Source of the DNA: Chrysophaeum taylorii
Lineage: Eukaryota > Sar > Pelagophyceae > Pelagomonadales > Pelagomonadaceae
Length of the DNA: 64,000 nt
Assembly: GCA_029834535.1 (NCBI GenBank)
Contig: JAQMWT010000686.1
Location: forward strand, 1 to 64,000
Direction of reading: 5' to 3'
This document shows, one piece after another, positions 50,994 to 61,834 of the stretch; the stretch's first letter is position 1; each line of letters opens with the position of its first letter. The translations under genes were made by a program, and so were the position numbers. Under the pieces are notes generated by a model. It was not told where the DNA came from and did no database searches. It saw only the letters and a program-made list of their open reading frames with translations.

Positions 50994-52118
50994 TCAGCGG
51001 GTGCGATTTGCAAGGACGCGGTAGACGGTGTAATTGTCCGGGCAGTTGTGAGCGTAATAAGACGCGGTGCACCGCGGGGAAGAAGCAAGACAGAGGTCAG
51101 GTGCCTCGAGGTCGGCGTCGTCACAGGGTGGCAAGAATTGAGCATCCTCGGGACAGTTGCCGGGGTCGATCAGCGCGAGGAGAAGACAACCATCGAGGGT
51201 GGGACTCGGGAGCGTCGGTCGCACGGTCACCGTGGGCTGGTGGGTCGGCGAGGCCCCCAGGACGCGGTAGATCGAGCGCCCCGCGAACGCCGCGCCGGGG
51301 CAATTGTCGCGGGCGAAGTCCGTGCTGCATTCGCCGTACCCGACACAAAGATCGCCCTTCCCTAATGTCCGGTTAAAGCACCTCGGAAGAACCGTGTCGG
51401 GATCGGGACAGGATGCCGGTGGAATGAGCGCGAGAACGGGGCAGCCGAGGCTCGAGGCGAGAGAGGGCGCGGGATACGACGGCGCCGGCGAGGCCGACGG
51501 CGCCGCGGTCGGCGCGGCGACGATAACTCGGTAGACGTCGTACAATCCGCAGTTGTCTTGGTTGGGATTTGTCCCGCATGCGCCGTCCCCTTCGCACAAC
51601 TCGCCCCTCTCGAGATTGTCTCGCGAGCACGTCGGCAGCAACACTCTCGTGTTGACGTTCGGACATTCGGCTTCGGGCACGACTGCGAGCACGGGACACC
51701 CCGTGTCGGTGCTCGCGATTGTTGGCCGCGAACTTTCGGTCGGGCTCATCATTGGACTAGGTGTCGGAAGTCCGCAGTGCGGCAGCGTCGCGAACGAGAT
51801 GTCGTCGCGGGCCAGGACTGCCGTCGACGGAAAGTCCAAAGCCATGCGACACGAGCAATCCATATGGCACCAGCACGCGTCGTCTCCCAGCGGATTCACC
51901 ACACTCCACTCGTACGAGATCGAGGCGAGCTTGGTCGCGTACTTTTCGATGCAGGCGTCCAAGCACGCCGCACTCGACTCCGGCACAAAATCTAAGGGTA
52001 CCATGCCAATCAACGAGCAGATCCCGAGTTCTTTGGGATCGTACCACGTAAACTCGCTGCTCGCGATCACGACGAAAAACACGACGAGGAGAAGAGGAAG
52101 ACCAACAACCATTATCAT
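50994..52118 (-). CDS. Secreted Cys-rich protein with three tandem modules
   Basis: A clear signal peptide (residues 1-20, IMVVGLPLLLVVFFVVIASS) is followed by an N-terminal Cys-rich domain (34-115). Three repeats of about 60 residues follow at 140-198, 225-286 and 310-368, joined by Pro/Ser/Thr-rich linkers. Each runs GC-x-x-LA-x3-P-x3-CP, LP-x-C, L-C-x6-C, DNC or HNC, then VYRV. Six cysteines per module imply three disulfides. I know the closing motif (LCEGDGECGT, DNC, DVYRR) from secreted proteins of diatoms and related algae, where function is unknown. The third module is the most diverged. N-glycosylation sites are present. The protein is likely extracellular or in the cell covering. Confidence 0.8.
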   Translation of the reverse strand: MIMVVGLPLLLVVFFVVIASSEFTWYDPKELGICSLIGMVPLDFVPESSAACLDACIEKYATKLASISYEWSVVNPLGDDACWCHMDCSCRMALDFPSTAVLARDDISFATLPHCGLPTPSPMMSPTESSRPTIASTDTGCPVLAVVPEAECPNVNTRVLLPTCSRDNLERGELCEGDGACGTNPNQDNCGLYDVYRVIVAAPTAAPSASPAPSYPAPSLASSLGCPVLALIPPASCPDPDTVLPRCFNRTLGKGDLCVGYGECSTDFARDNCPGAAFAGRSIYRVLGASPTHQPTVTVRPTLPSPTLDGCLLLALIDPGNCPEDAQFLPPCDDADLEAPDLCLASSPRCTASYYAHNCPDNYTVYRVLANRTR

Positions 52119-52669
52119 TGAAGCGACGCGACGCTATATTTGTTGGTTGTTTTTCCTGGTAGTGTTCCGAGATGAGGTACAACCCGAATTTCACATTGAT
52201 TAAAAAATATTTCTCATACAATACAATACGTATACAATGCACCAAAATCACGTCATCACACCTCCGACTATTTATTCTTTCGACCGACCTCCCTCTCCGC
52301 TCCCTATACAGCCTCACAAAGGCAAGGCACGCCTTGTTGGGACCTTGAAGAAAGCCGGCCCGGGGGTATCACTTCGGTGCTGCTACGAACGAAACCAAAA
52401 AATAGTCACCAATGGAAATATCAATCGCGACGTCGTAGTCGTCGGCACTATTAATTAATTATTATTATCATCAGACGAGTGTGGCAGGCGCGGGACGTGT
52501 CGTGTCGCCGAAAGGAAGGAAGATCGAGCAAAACATATAGAGAGGGGTAACATAATCATCATCATCATCATCATCATCATACGTGGGGTACGAGGGGGCC
52601 TCCACGGCCAATGACGTACGCGACAATCGTTTCGTGGGGACGGCCCGAGGGGGTGGCTTATCTATCTTC
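52119..52669. other. Intergenic region with (CAT)n
   Basis: A (CAT/ATC)n microsatellite of about 27 bases lies at 52554-52580. No gene is supported. Confidence 0.6.
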
Positions 52670-53347
52670 TTAGACGTTGTTGTCATCCTTGGATGATTGT
52701 CGCACGTCGTCGTCGGGGGCTGGCGGCGCGCCAAGGTCAGCGGTATCACCTTCGGGTGGCTTGACCGGCCACTTGGTCGCAGGGGGCGGCTCGTAGGTGT
52801 TGGCGACGTGGAACATCAGAACGCCAACCCCGAAGATAACTGCACCGTTGGCCGCGAAGAGCTGGCACGCCGAGCCGCACTCCTGCTGTTCCTCGCGCGT
52901 CACGCCGTCGGTAGTCGTCTCAAACTCGAGATCGACCTGCTCAACGAACCAATAGGTGGCCGCCCACGACAAAAACCCCATGATCACCAGAACCCATCCG
53001 CAGAAGATTTCGACGGCGAGGATTCGAAGGGAGGCGACGGCCGCGGCGACGTAGTACGCGCCGACGCCGAACGACAGCAGCACAGTCAATACAATGACCG
53101 GTCGCACCATCTGCAGCGGTTTGAAGTACCAAAATCCGGGGTTGTGCTTTTTGACGTTGCTGCGGCTGTTGCCGGTTGGCGTGTCCTCGACGAAGCGCCA
53201 CAGCCCAAAGTCGAACTCCGTGGCGTCGCCCGCCTCTGACCGCTCCACCACGTGCGCCCATTCAACGAGTCCCGCGGAGATGGAACCTAGAAGGGCCCCA
53301 AGGACCGACAGCAACCCGAGGACGATCAGCTTGATCTCCATAGTCAC
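52670..53347 (-). CDS. Four-pass membrane protein, claudin/PMP22-like topology
   Basis: The 225-residue intronless frame has four hydrophobic segments at about 5-27, 84-107, 111-134 and 163-183. The first loop is large and holds GLWRFV (48-53). The W in a first extracellular loop after helix 1 recalls the W-GLW-x-C pattern of claudin/PMP22/EMP proteins, but the two loop cysteines are absent. The C-terminal tail is hydrophilic, Pro/Asp-rich and probably cytoplasmic. Function is unknown; a plasma or organelle membrane organiser is a reasonable guess. A second ATG two codons in is an equally good start. Confidence 0.65.
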   Translation of the reverse strand: MTMEIKLIVLGLLSVLGALLGSISAGLVEWAHVVERSEAGDATEFDFGLWRFVEDTPTGNSRSNVKKHNPGFWYFKPLQMVRPVIVLTVLLSFGVGAYYVAAAVASLRILAVEIFCGWVLVIMGFLSWAATYWFVEQVDLEFETTTDGVTREEQQECGSACQLFAANGAVIFGVGVLMFHVANTYEPPPATKWPVKPPEGDTADLGAPPAPDDDVRQSSKDDNNV

Positions 53348-54245
53348 CTTTTGTTCGCACTTTGTCAGTTCTTCTGCGAACGAGTGCTTCTTTCCCGAAC
53401 TTTTGCTCCAAGATACATTCTTTGTGGGAGAAGGGTTCGCCTCAGTAGTGTGGCAGAATTAAGAACAATCCTATTATTAATTTTTTCTTCGACGTCATCG
53501 TCGTTGTGGGGCTCGGTTCTGGTTTTTGGCGTCTTGCAGGGCCTTGACGTCGTCGGCCGTTTTGTCGCCCTCGCGCTCGGCCACGCCCTAGTAGCGGGGT
53601 GATCTCGCGGATCTTCGCGACGTCCATGGGCGCGAGGTTGAGTAGACTGGCCTCCTTCTCGTGCTTTTCGACTTTTTTCCGCTTGAGTGAAGCGCCTTAT
53701 TTATTTCAGAGACCGAAGAGGCAAGTCTCGGGGCGCTATGGGCGATACGGTCTGGTTTGTAGTAGGCGACGCCCTAAAGCGCTGCTGCGTATCCAAAAAT
53801 GTCGGATCATTGTCCCGCACTTCCGGCAGCAACTTCGCGCGCGGGCGGCGGCGACGTCCAGAGCCATTGGCGTTGGGTGTTGTTTCAATAAAGTGTCAAA
53901 TTAGACAAAAAGTCGTCTACCGAGCCGGCCAGGGGAACAATGTCCTAGTAGTCGTCCTTGGCGCTGCCGCCAGTGTGGCTGGTCGCACAGGGGCCTCGCG
54001 GACGTCCATGCGATGCTCGTCTCTAGATGTCTCGACTAAGCCAAGAATTTTTAAAATAGCTAACGTCTAATCAACGTCAGCAGACGGGGCGATGATCTAA
54101 GTCGTACGCGAGAAACGCCCACACCGTCGAATTGGATATAGCTGCGCAGAGAGCGGCCCAAGGCGCGTCGTTTGCGCACACAATAACCATCTCGTGTCCA
54201 ATTTCCGCGCGCTTGGCTAGTTCTAAATTTCGGGTTCATTCATCT
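53348..54245. other. Intergenic, possible decayed fragments
   Basis: Frames at 53599-53904 and 53687-54070 are open but show no family and lack host-like codon bias. I support no gene here. Confidence 0.45.
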
Positions 54246-54267
54246 TAACTACTAATCGACAGATGTT

Positions 54268-54298
<31 letters not shown>

Positions 54299-55521
54299 TT
54301 GTCCCTCGATTTAGGGTAAGGATCATGTAGGCGCGCGAGTAAGCATCAGGTAGGCGCGAGAGCCAGGAAGTGATCCTCCAAGCCGTCTACGGCGACCTCG
54401 CAGACTATTTCCACGACCCGCAGCGGCTCTTTCAGCGCGCCATTCTCACGCCCCGTCGAAACGATGTTGTCGATGCGGACAACGCGCGCATGACCGCGGC
54501 CTTTTTTTCCCGGAGACGAGGCGTCGGAGTTCTTTTCGGCTGACTAGGCTGGGTCGGAAGACGACGCCTCGCTCTTTACAGTAGAGTTTTCAACTCCCTG
54601 ACAACCAACGGCATGCTGACTTTGATCGCGAGCTTAAAGTCTTCGCAACCTCGACCCGTCGCACGGCCACTGCAACGGTACCAGATACATGATCGATCGT
54701 GTCGTTGTCACCGAGGCTCCTCCAACCTGTATCCCTTGAGGCCCGCCTACGCCAAACGATCAACAAGAGCCAGGGCTAGACGCCCCGCGAGGTCGGCGTC
54801 CTCTCGCCCAAGCCCGTCTTCTGTCACGTCCAGCTCTACGTGGCTCTCTGTCGATCGGCAACCCCGAGGGTATGCTCTTCTGAGTCGACGACTCCACCCT
54901 ACCCCACACGTGCTGCGCAATACCGATAAGCCCCCTCCCGGCGTCTACACGCGCACTGTAGGTGAACTTACTGGGACCACGTGAACTTACTGGGGTTTGA
55001 GATTGGGACTAGGTGAACCGAGTGACCAGGTGAACTTACTGGGACCAGGTGAACTTACTGGAGTTTTTTGACAACTCAAACTCAAAGGTTCGCGGCGCGT
55101 GCGGATCAAAGCGGCTTAGATGAGCGGAGGTGAGAGCGACGAGCTCAAAGGAGAGTGGGGTGAGTGGGCGTGAGCACGAGTGGGTTTACGCCGGGATAGA
55201 GATTGGGACTAAGTGAACTAACTGACTAGGTGAACTTACTGGGACCAAAACTTACTGGGACCAAGTGAACTTACTGGGGTTTTTAGAGTGAACGCAACGG
55301 CTAGCGGCGTGTACGGATCAAAGCAGCTTAGATTGGCGGAGGTGAGAGCGACGAGCTCGAAGGAGAGTGGGGTGAGTAGATGTGAGCACGAGTGGGGTTA
55401 CGCCGAACTTACTGGGGTTAGAGATTGGGACTAGGTGAACTTACTGGGACCAGGTGAACTTACTGGGGTTAGAGATTGGGACCAGGAGAACTTACTGGCG
55501 AACTTACTGGCCTGCACTTGT
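54246..55521 (+). mobile_element. Helitron-like element, copy E (tail module duplicated)
   Basis: It begins TAACTACTAATCGACAG, TGTC/TGTT microsatellite, CCCTCGATTTAGGG, and ends CCTGCACTTGT. The helicase remnant resembles that of copies A and B. It is longer (1276) because the tail unit is present twice: a block with GCGGATCAAAGC-GCTTAGAT, GAGAGCGACGAGCTC and AGGAGAGTGGGGTGAGTG occurs near 55090-55160 and again near 55310-55380, each flanked by GGTGAACTTACTGG-type repeats. Non-autonomous. Confidence 0.88.
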
Positions 55522-56174
55522 TTTTTTTAAAAGGAAAGAAAAGAACCCTAGGAATCCCTCGGGCATAAAGCTCCAACAAGCCGAGAAGCCTCGGCACCTA
55601 AATATGGGACTAAAAATGGCGCTGTAACAACAAGAACACTTTGGCTAGGTCCTGCCGCACCTAAGACGGGCCTCGCAACGGCCGCTCGCTGCGCCCGCCT
55701 CAGACAGCCCATCCCCGGTCTCCCGCGTCCAGCAGGGCCACACACACTCCGTCGCGCATATGCCCGGCGGCAGAACGCATATGCCCGGCTGGCGCTCTCA
55801 TCTCGGCAACTGCCCCTAGGGCTCGACTGCACGCCTTTAGCGTAAGCCCTTCTCGAATACCCCCTCCACGCACCTGCGTAAGTTATTCGCACTCCTCTCC
55901 TCATAGCAGTCGACCATCAACAACAACCCCTGATCGCCCTGCGTGCTCCCGTTCTCTTCCCCCCTTTTCGCGGTCGACCTTTATGAATCCGTTTCGGCAT
56001 CTCCACACAATAATCCACCACATCCCCGCTCATAGCACCTCCTCCGCACACACCCCCCCATTTCAAAAAACCTTCAAGCACCCCCCCCCCCCTTAGCAGT
56101 CAACCTTTAACCCCCCCCACTTTTACTGCGGTCGACGAATACTATTTTGAATCCGTCGTCGATGGGCGCCGAAG
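55522..56174. repeat. Upstream region with four copies of a TTAGC(A/G)GTCGACC motif and C tracts
   Basis: Degenerate copies lie at 55903-55915, 55969-55983, 56093-56110 and 56122-56136, three of them next to runs of six or more C. The same motif forms the inverted repeat at 9569-9618. No gene is seen. The motifs lie within 300 bases upstream of the next gene, so a regulatory role is possible. Confidence 0.5.
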
Positions 56175-56836
56175 ATGGAGTCGAGTATGGAGGATGAGCG
56201 CGCTCAGGAACTGTACGTATCATAGAAGCGGCGTGACGCGTGGTCGCAGGGAGCTGCGCGAGCTCAATCGCATCGTCGGCGCGGGCGACGCGTCTCCCGA
56301 GGAGCGCAGGCGATATACATTGCTGCTCGAGAAGACGGTGAACTCGCAGCGCGGGTCGCTCGCAACGAGTGCGAAACACATCCGGCGCCTGCTCAAGGAG
56401 ATTGCAACGCGCGACCAAACCGAGCGCGAATTACGTTCCGAATTGAACCGCTTGCGCGCGCGCGTCTCGCGATTGGAGTCGGCCATCGTCGAAATCTCGC
56501 CAGCAAAATCGTCGTCTCGTAAGAATGACTCCTTCGCGCCGCCCTTGGTCAGCTCCGTCGGGTAAGCTCGCGGGAGGTGCGTGGTCATGGCAGCGCAGGC
56601 GCGGCCTCGAGTTGACCGTCGACGACCTCGACGACGACGACGACGACGGCGACGTAAAACAACAGGATACCCCCGCACCACCCCCCGACGACGCACCTCC
56701 TCTGCGCCGCCCGCGGACTCCGAAAAAAGCCGTCGGCCCGCGCGCCGCCCAACTGCCGGCCCAAGCGTTCGCCGCGAAGGCTCGACCGCGCAAATTGCGC
56801 CAGCAGCACTCTGACTTGCGCCCAGCATGGCATTAA
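56175..56836 (+). CDS. Small coiled-coil protein, three exons with 37-nt introns
   Basis: Exons are 56175-56212, 56250-56561 and 56599-56836, joined by two GT-AG introns of exactly 37 nt each. Together they encode 195 residues starting MESSMEDERAQELELREL. Splicing is supported because each unspliced frame stops at once, while the join reads through in one frame. Residues 10-100 are helical with coiled-coil spacing (KHIRRLLKEIATRDQTEREL and LNRLRARVSRLESAIVEI). The C-terminal half has a DDDDDD run and Pro-rich stretches and is probably disordered. There is no recognised family. The ATG at 56162 is in another frame that stops quickly, so 56175 is the better start. Confidence 0.65.
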
Positions 56837-57017
56837 TAATGCCGTTCGTCTGGAGGATCTCCATCACTCGATTCTCTCGCCCTCCTCGCGTTACGTGTTG
56901 GAGCTGGCTGCCTCCCCCCCCCTTTTCCTTGGATATATCGCAGAACCCTATCATCCCAGTAGGTATGATGTATCCGAGTGGTGACGAAATATCTCGTAGT
57001 AGAACTAGGGCGGGACA

Positions 57018-60000
57018 ATGGCCCGAAGCACGTGGATGATGGCCGATCTCAGGCCGCAGACGAGCCTGCCGAAGCTCGCCGACTACACGAGGTGCTGCGC
57101 GCACCGAAACGACGTCGTGGCTGCGTGGCTCGCGACCCAGAAACATCAGGCACATCCGGAGGAGGAGAAACAACAACAACAACAACCGGACGGCAAGCTT
57201 CTTGCAAAAATCCGGCTGATCCTGGCGAGCTACTTGCCGTTCGTCGAGCTCAGCGGCCGCGAGGTTCCGCTGCGTGGGGGCCTCGCCGACGTCCCGGGAA
57301 CCACCGTCGACAGCTCGCGAAGACTTCTCGCGACCGTCCTCGACGCGATCGTCGCCGCCATCAGCTGCGGCGGCGCCGCGGGCGACGTGCTACTACGGTC
57401 TCTCCTCGACGAAGACGCGTCGACGTCGTATGGCCGGAAGTTGCGATTTCGCCGGCCGGGCCCGCCCTCGAGGCTCGCGACCGTGTGCGCTATGCTCGTC
57501 CTCGACCTCGTCGCGAGGTCGAGCGATGCGGAGTGCCCGCAGGCGCGCGTCGTCGCGCTCGCCGTCGAGGCCCTCATTCCGGCAATTTTCAGCCCGGACG
57601 ACGAGGACCTAGTCGTGCCGAACGAAACCTTGTGCGCCGTCCCGGCTGCCTTTTTGCGCCGACCGTACTTTGATTTGTGTCGCGGACGACTCCCGCCGCT
57701 GCCCGCGGCGGCCGAGAAGACCAAGGATCCTGCGTGCGGCGATACTGGCAATAACGACGACGATCAGTCGTCTCCCGCCGCCCCGGCAGTCGAAACGCCC
57801 GGTGGAACAACTACCTCCGAGGATAAGAACCTCTACGGCCCTTCGATGCGGACGCTCGACCAGTTCCAGGCGCTCGACGCGCAGCATCGAAGGGCCGTGC
57901 TCGCTGGTATCGCCTCCACCAGATGCGGCTTCGAGGAGATCACGAGCGCGATGCTCGGCTCGCCGCTTTTTGCGGCGACGGTGTACGATCCGACGGCGTT
58001 CTGCTCGACGACGACGACGACGACGACGACGGGCGCGAATCAATCGTTCGCGCTCGAGCCGTCGCTCGAGCAAGCTCTCGACGAGGCGACCGTGGAGCGC
58101 GTGCGTCGTGCCGACGCGCTCGGGTGCGTGCTCATCAGTGCAGTTGCGGCAGTCGACGACAACAGTCTCTATCATTTCTTCCGCTCGCTTGATCGTCCGT
58201 TCGTTGAAGCGCTCGCCCCCCTTTTTCTGCAGGCCGCCTCGGCCCGCGTTAACGCTTCCCAACTCGAGGCCATGCTCGCCGAGCAGCCGCTGGTACTTGT
58301 TGACGTCATCGATTTCTTCTTCTTCCCGCCCTACTCCTCCACCACTACCGCCATCAACGACAGCACCACAGACCCCCCGCTTCGGGAGGTGGGCAACGAC
58401 GCGTTGTTCCGGCGGCTCCAGGCGTTGAGCCCGACTTTCGCGTCCCGACTCTTGTGCGAGGCGCGCGTCGGCGACGAGGCTCTCCTCGCCGAAGGGATTC
58501 AGGCTGCAGACGATGGGAAACTCATTTCGCGCCTCGTGACGGTGCTGCTCGACGGTCTCACCAGGGACCAACTTAGAGACGTCGCGCCGACAATCATCGC
58601 CTCTCGCTTCGACGAGCTCGATGAGCCCGCCTCCTTCTTTTCCTCCTCCTCCAACTTGGCAACAACGCCGAAAGAAAACAGCAGCACACTTGGTGTTACG
58701 CCGGCCGTCGGCGCGGCGCAGAGGTCCCCACGCAATGATTTCGTGGACGAGCCGAGGACGAGTTTGTTGTTGCCCGCTCGCGCCGTCGACTCGGCGACTT
58801 TCGAGCTCCAACAGCAGTTGCTCAAGTCGCGGATGCCGCTGCTCTCCAGCGATGTGAACGCAAACGAGATAATACTTCGAAAGTCAACTATCGCTGACGC
58901 CGCGCTCAAACTTGCCGAACTACGGCGTCACAGCGCGAGCTCGATTCAGACCGCGGCCCGCCGCTATACGAGGACCATCCGCCGCGGGAAGCGCGAATCG
59001 TCCAAGATCGAGAATAACGACGATTCGACGCTGTCGAGCGACGACGCAATGCCCCGCAGGGGAGATCTGGAGGAGTCGGCAGCTCTTGCCTCTCAAAAGA
59101 CATCGGCAGGCGAGGAAGAGTCGACGACGTCCTCGACAACGACGACCCAATCGAATAATGGCACGCACCAAAAAAATCGTGTACCACGTGTGGCGAAAGA
59201 AAACTCCCCGCACCAGGAGGAGCCTCGCGTCGTCGCAAAAAAACAGTGCCTTTCCGCAGAAGACCCCTCGGTAACAACAACGTCTGAAACCACGTCGTTG
59301 CGTCGGAAGGCCTCGTTGCGTCGGAGCGCCTCGGCGGCCTCGCGCCGCCGTCGCACGAGCATTCCCGCACAAAAACCTGCGCGCGACACGAGCGCACGAG
59401 GGGATCGGAGATGCATTATGGTCGACGACGAGTCACCTCGCGAAAAAAGAGGGCCGACCGATTTCTCGAGGATGGAGCCGAAAAGCCAACAAAAACAATC
59501 GCCATCGTCGTTGTCGAGCATAAAGGATGTGGGCACTACTGCTGAAGTGGCGGTGCAAGCAAGCGGCTCCCTCCAGTACACTTGCCCAGATTGTGGCTGC
59601 AAGAATACGACGACGTCGAGTTTGTCGCGGCAGCAGCGGCGAAGGTCTTCGTTATCGAGCCACGCGGCGGAGAGCTGCGCGACGCTAGAGCACGAGCGCG
59701 GCTCGTCGGGGAACGAGACGCACGTGGAGAACCAGGTATGTCCGGAGGAGTCTATGCTGGGCAAGATTCCACCAACAAACGCGCCGGAGCCGCGAAAGGT
59801 CGAAGACGCGAACGAAGAGGAGAAGAATTCGGAGGAAGAGAAGTCGAGTGCTACCGAGCCGCAACAAAATTGGGCGAAGGATCCGCAGTCCTTGCGTCTA
59901 GAGATGACGCAAACGCCGGTCGCACATAAAGAGGCGGAGGAAGAGACCCCGTCGCGCGCGGATTCGCGCGAGTCGCCGAAGCACGCGACGACTAAGGCGT

Positions 60001-61583
60001 CGATCGAACGAGACTCGGAAGATGTGTCCTTCCACTCATCCAAATCGTCGGCAGCGCGCCCACCAATTCAGCCGCTGCCGATCGAAGCAACGCTGATCCG
60101 GCTGAATCATATCCTCTCAGACAAGGCGGTCGCTGACGCGGCGCGGCAGCGAGGGACGCGGCGGCGGCGGCCAAAGCCGCCGCTGCGGAGCTTCATCTCG
60201 ATTTGGCACCTCATGCAATTTGGCGTGCGAGCGGTAGCCAAACGCCAGGAGGAACAGCTCTGCGAGCGACTCTCCTTATTTTTGCAGACAACAAAGTGCG
60301 GCGAGTTTCGTCGGACGCGGCGTACGATCGGCGACGCGTCGAAGGTGATGAACTTTGCCCACCGGCGGCTTAAGCAATTCGCCGACATGCTGGGACTCTC
60401 TGCGGACCGTTGCCATCTCCACAGTCCAATTGTGCAGGATCAGGTCATGCTGACGCTTTACCGGCTCTTTAGCGGCGACGGGCGGGCGATCTTCGACGGC
60501 TTGCAGCCTCCGCATCTCCGCGAGAGCGACGCGACCACCGAGCACGTCCCGCTTGCGCGCGTGTTGGCTGCGCTCAGTGGGTTGTCGTCCAACGACGACG
60601 ACGACGACGACGACGAGACCGTCGACCTCAAGCAGCCGCGGACGTGGGACGCGCCCTACCTGCTCAGGATCGCCGGCGAGAGTCAGCTCTCGCACTTTGT
60701 CGACGCGAAGCTGCGGCACCTCGACCAGCCATCGCCCGATATGGTGTTGCTGGACGACGTTTTGGACGCGCTCTTGACCTTTTGCTTCGACTGTGCCGAG
60801 GACATCCAGGCGGAGCTTGAGGCGACGCTCGAACGCGCGGACTTCGAGTGGAGCAAGGGCTTGACGTGGCAGCAGTTCGCGACGCTGGTGAAGGGAATCG
60901 GGAGCGTCGAGCACCTCGAGCTCGAGGAGCTCGTCGGGCTCTTCGAGGACATCCAGGACATCCAGGTAAACCCGAGCGAGTCGGAGTCATGTCGGACGGC
61001 GCTCGACGACGAGGACCGAGCGCAGCCGGACCGCGTCGTCCTCGTCGAGCCTCCCGCGTTCGCGCGCAAGCTGTGGGCCGCGCAGGTGTTCCGGGACCGT
61101 ACGCAGCGCGTCCTGCGGGGGGGATCGGACGTCCCGCCAGTGTTGTCGTCGCCGTCGTCAAAATCGCCGGTCCGAGGACTGCAGCACTTCGCAGCCTCGT
61201 CGGAACGACGCGGTCTTCTTACAGCCGCCGCCGCCGGAGCCGAGGTGCGGCAGCCGGTGGTGCCTCGCGTCACGTCGAGGCCGAGGCTGCCACCGAAGAT
61301 GGCGACGGCACCACGGGGCATGGTGCTCAAACAACGGCAGACCGAGGAGGCGTTGCCGCCAACGACGCGCGCCGTGGACGAGGATTGGCTCAAGCAGCTC
61401 GCCGCGTCGCCAAAAACGTCGCCGAAAACGTCGCCGAAAACGCCGCCGAAAACGCCTTTTCCGCCACACAAGCCCTCGACCCCAAAAAAACCCTCGTCGG
61501 TTGCGGCTCGATCTCCTCCGGTGCAGCAGGGTTTGGCGACCCCGAGAACCCTCGAATTTCGCGCTTCTCTCAACAAGGAGGAA

Positions 61584-61645
<62 letters not shown>

Positions 61646-61832
61646 CAGGAGGCACGCGGTAATAATGTCATCTCGGGATGCGACGACGACTTCGTGTCGA
61701 GGAGGGGCGGCGGCGGGACTGGTCCCCAGGCCCAACCGCGGCGCCGTCATTTCCGAACTGACCTCAAGACTCGAGCTCCGAAAAAAGAAGAAGCGAAACG
61801 GCGGTTGTGGCTATTTTAAGAAAACCCCCTGA
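57018..61832 (+). CDS. Large IQ-motif protein of 1604 residues, unknown function
   Basis: This single 4.8-kb intronless frame has host-like codon use throughout. Residues 1-560 are mostly helical, with stretches like KIRLILASYLPFVELSGREV and VCAMLVLDLVARSS that resemble a helical-repeat scaffold. Near residue 641, SSIQTAARRYTRTIRR fits an IQ calmodulin-binding motif. Residues 650-1050 are charged and low in complexity, with one C-x2-C-x-C patch (near 854). A second structured part (about 1060-1330) includes DADFEWSKGL-like and LTWQQFATLVKGIG segments that recall an EF-hand-like helix pair. The C-terminus is disordered, with PKT repeats (about 1466-1485) and a poly-Ser run (about 1523-1545) from a TCG microsatellite. 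Perhaps cytoskeletal or flagellar. The stop is 2 nt before the next ATG. Confidence 0.7.
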
Positions 61833-61834
61833 AA

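Noticed and set aside
57609-58811. 400-codon minus-strand frame inside the IQ-motif gene
   Set aside because: It is Arg-rich and motif-free, and overlaps a longer plus-strand frame with clear host codon bias.
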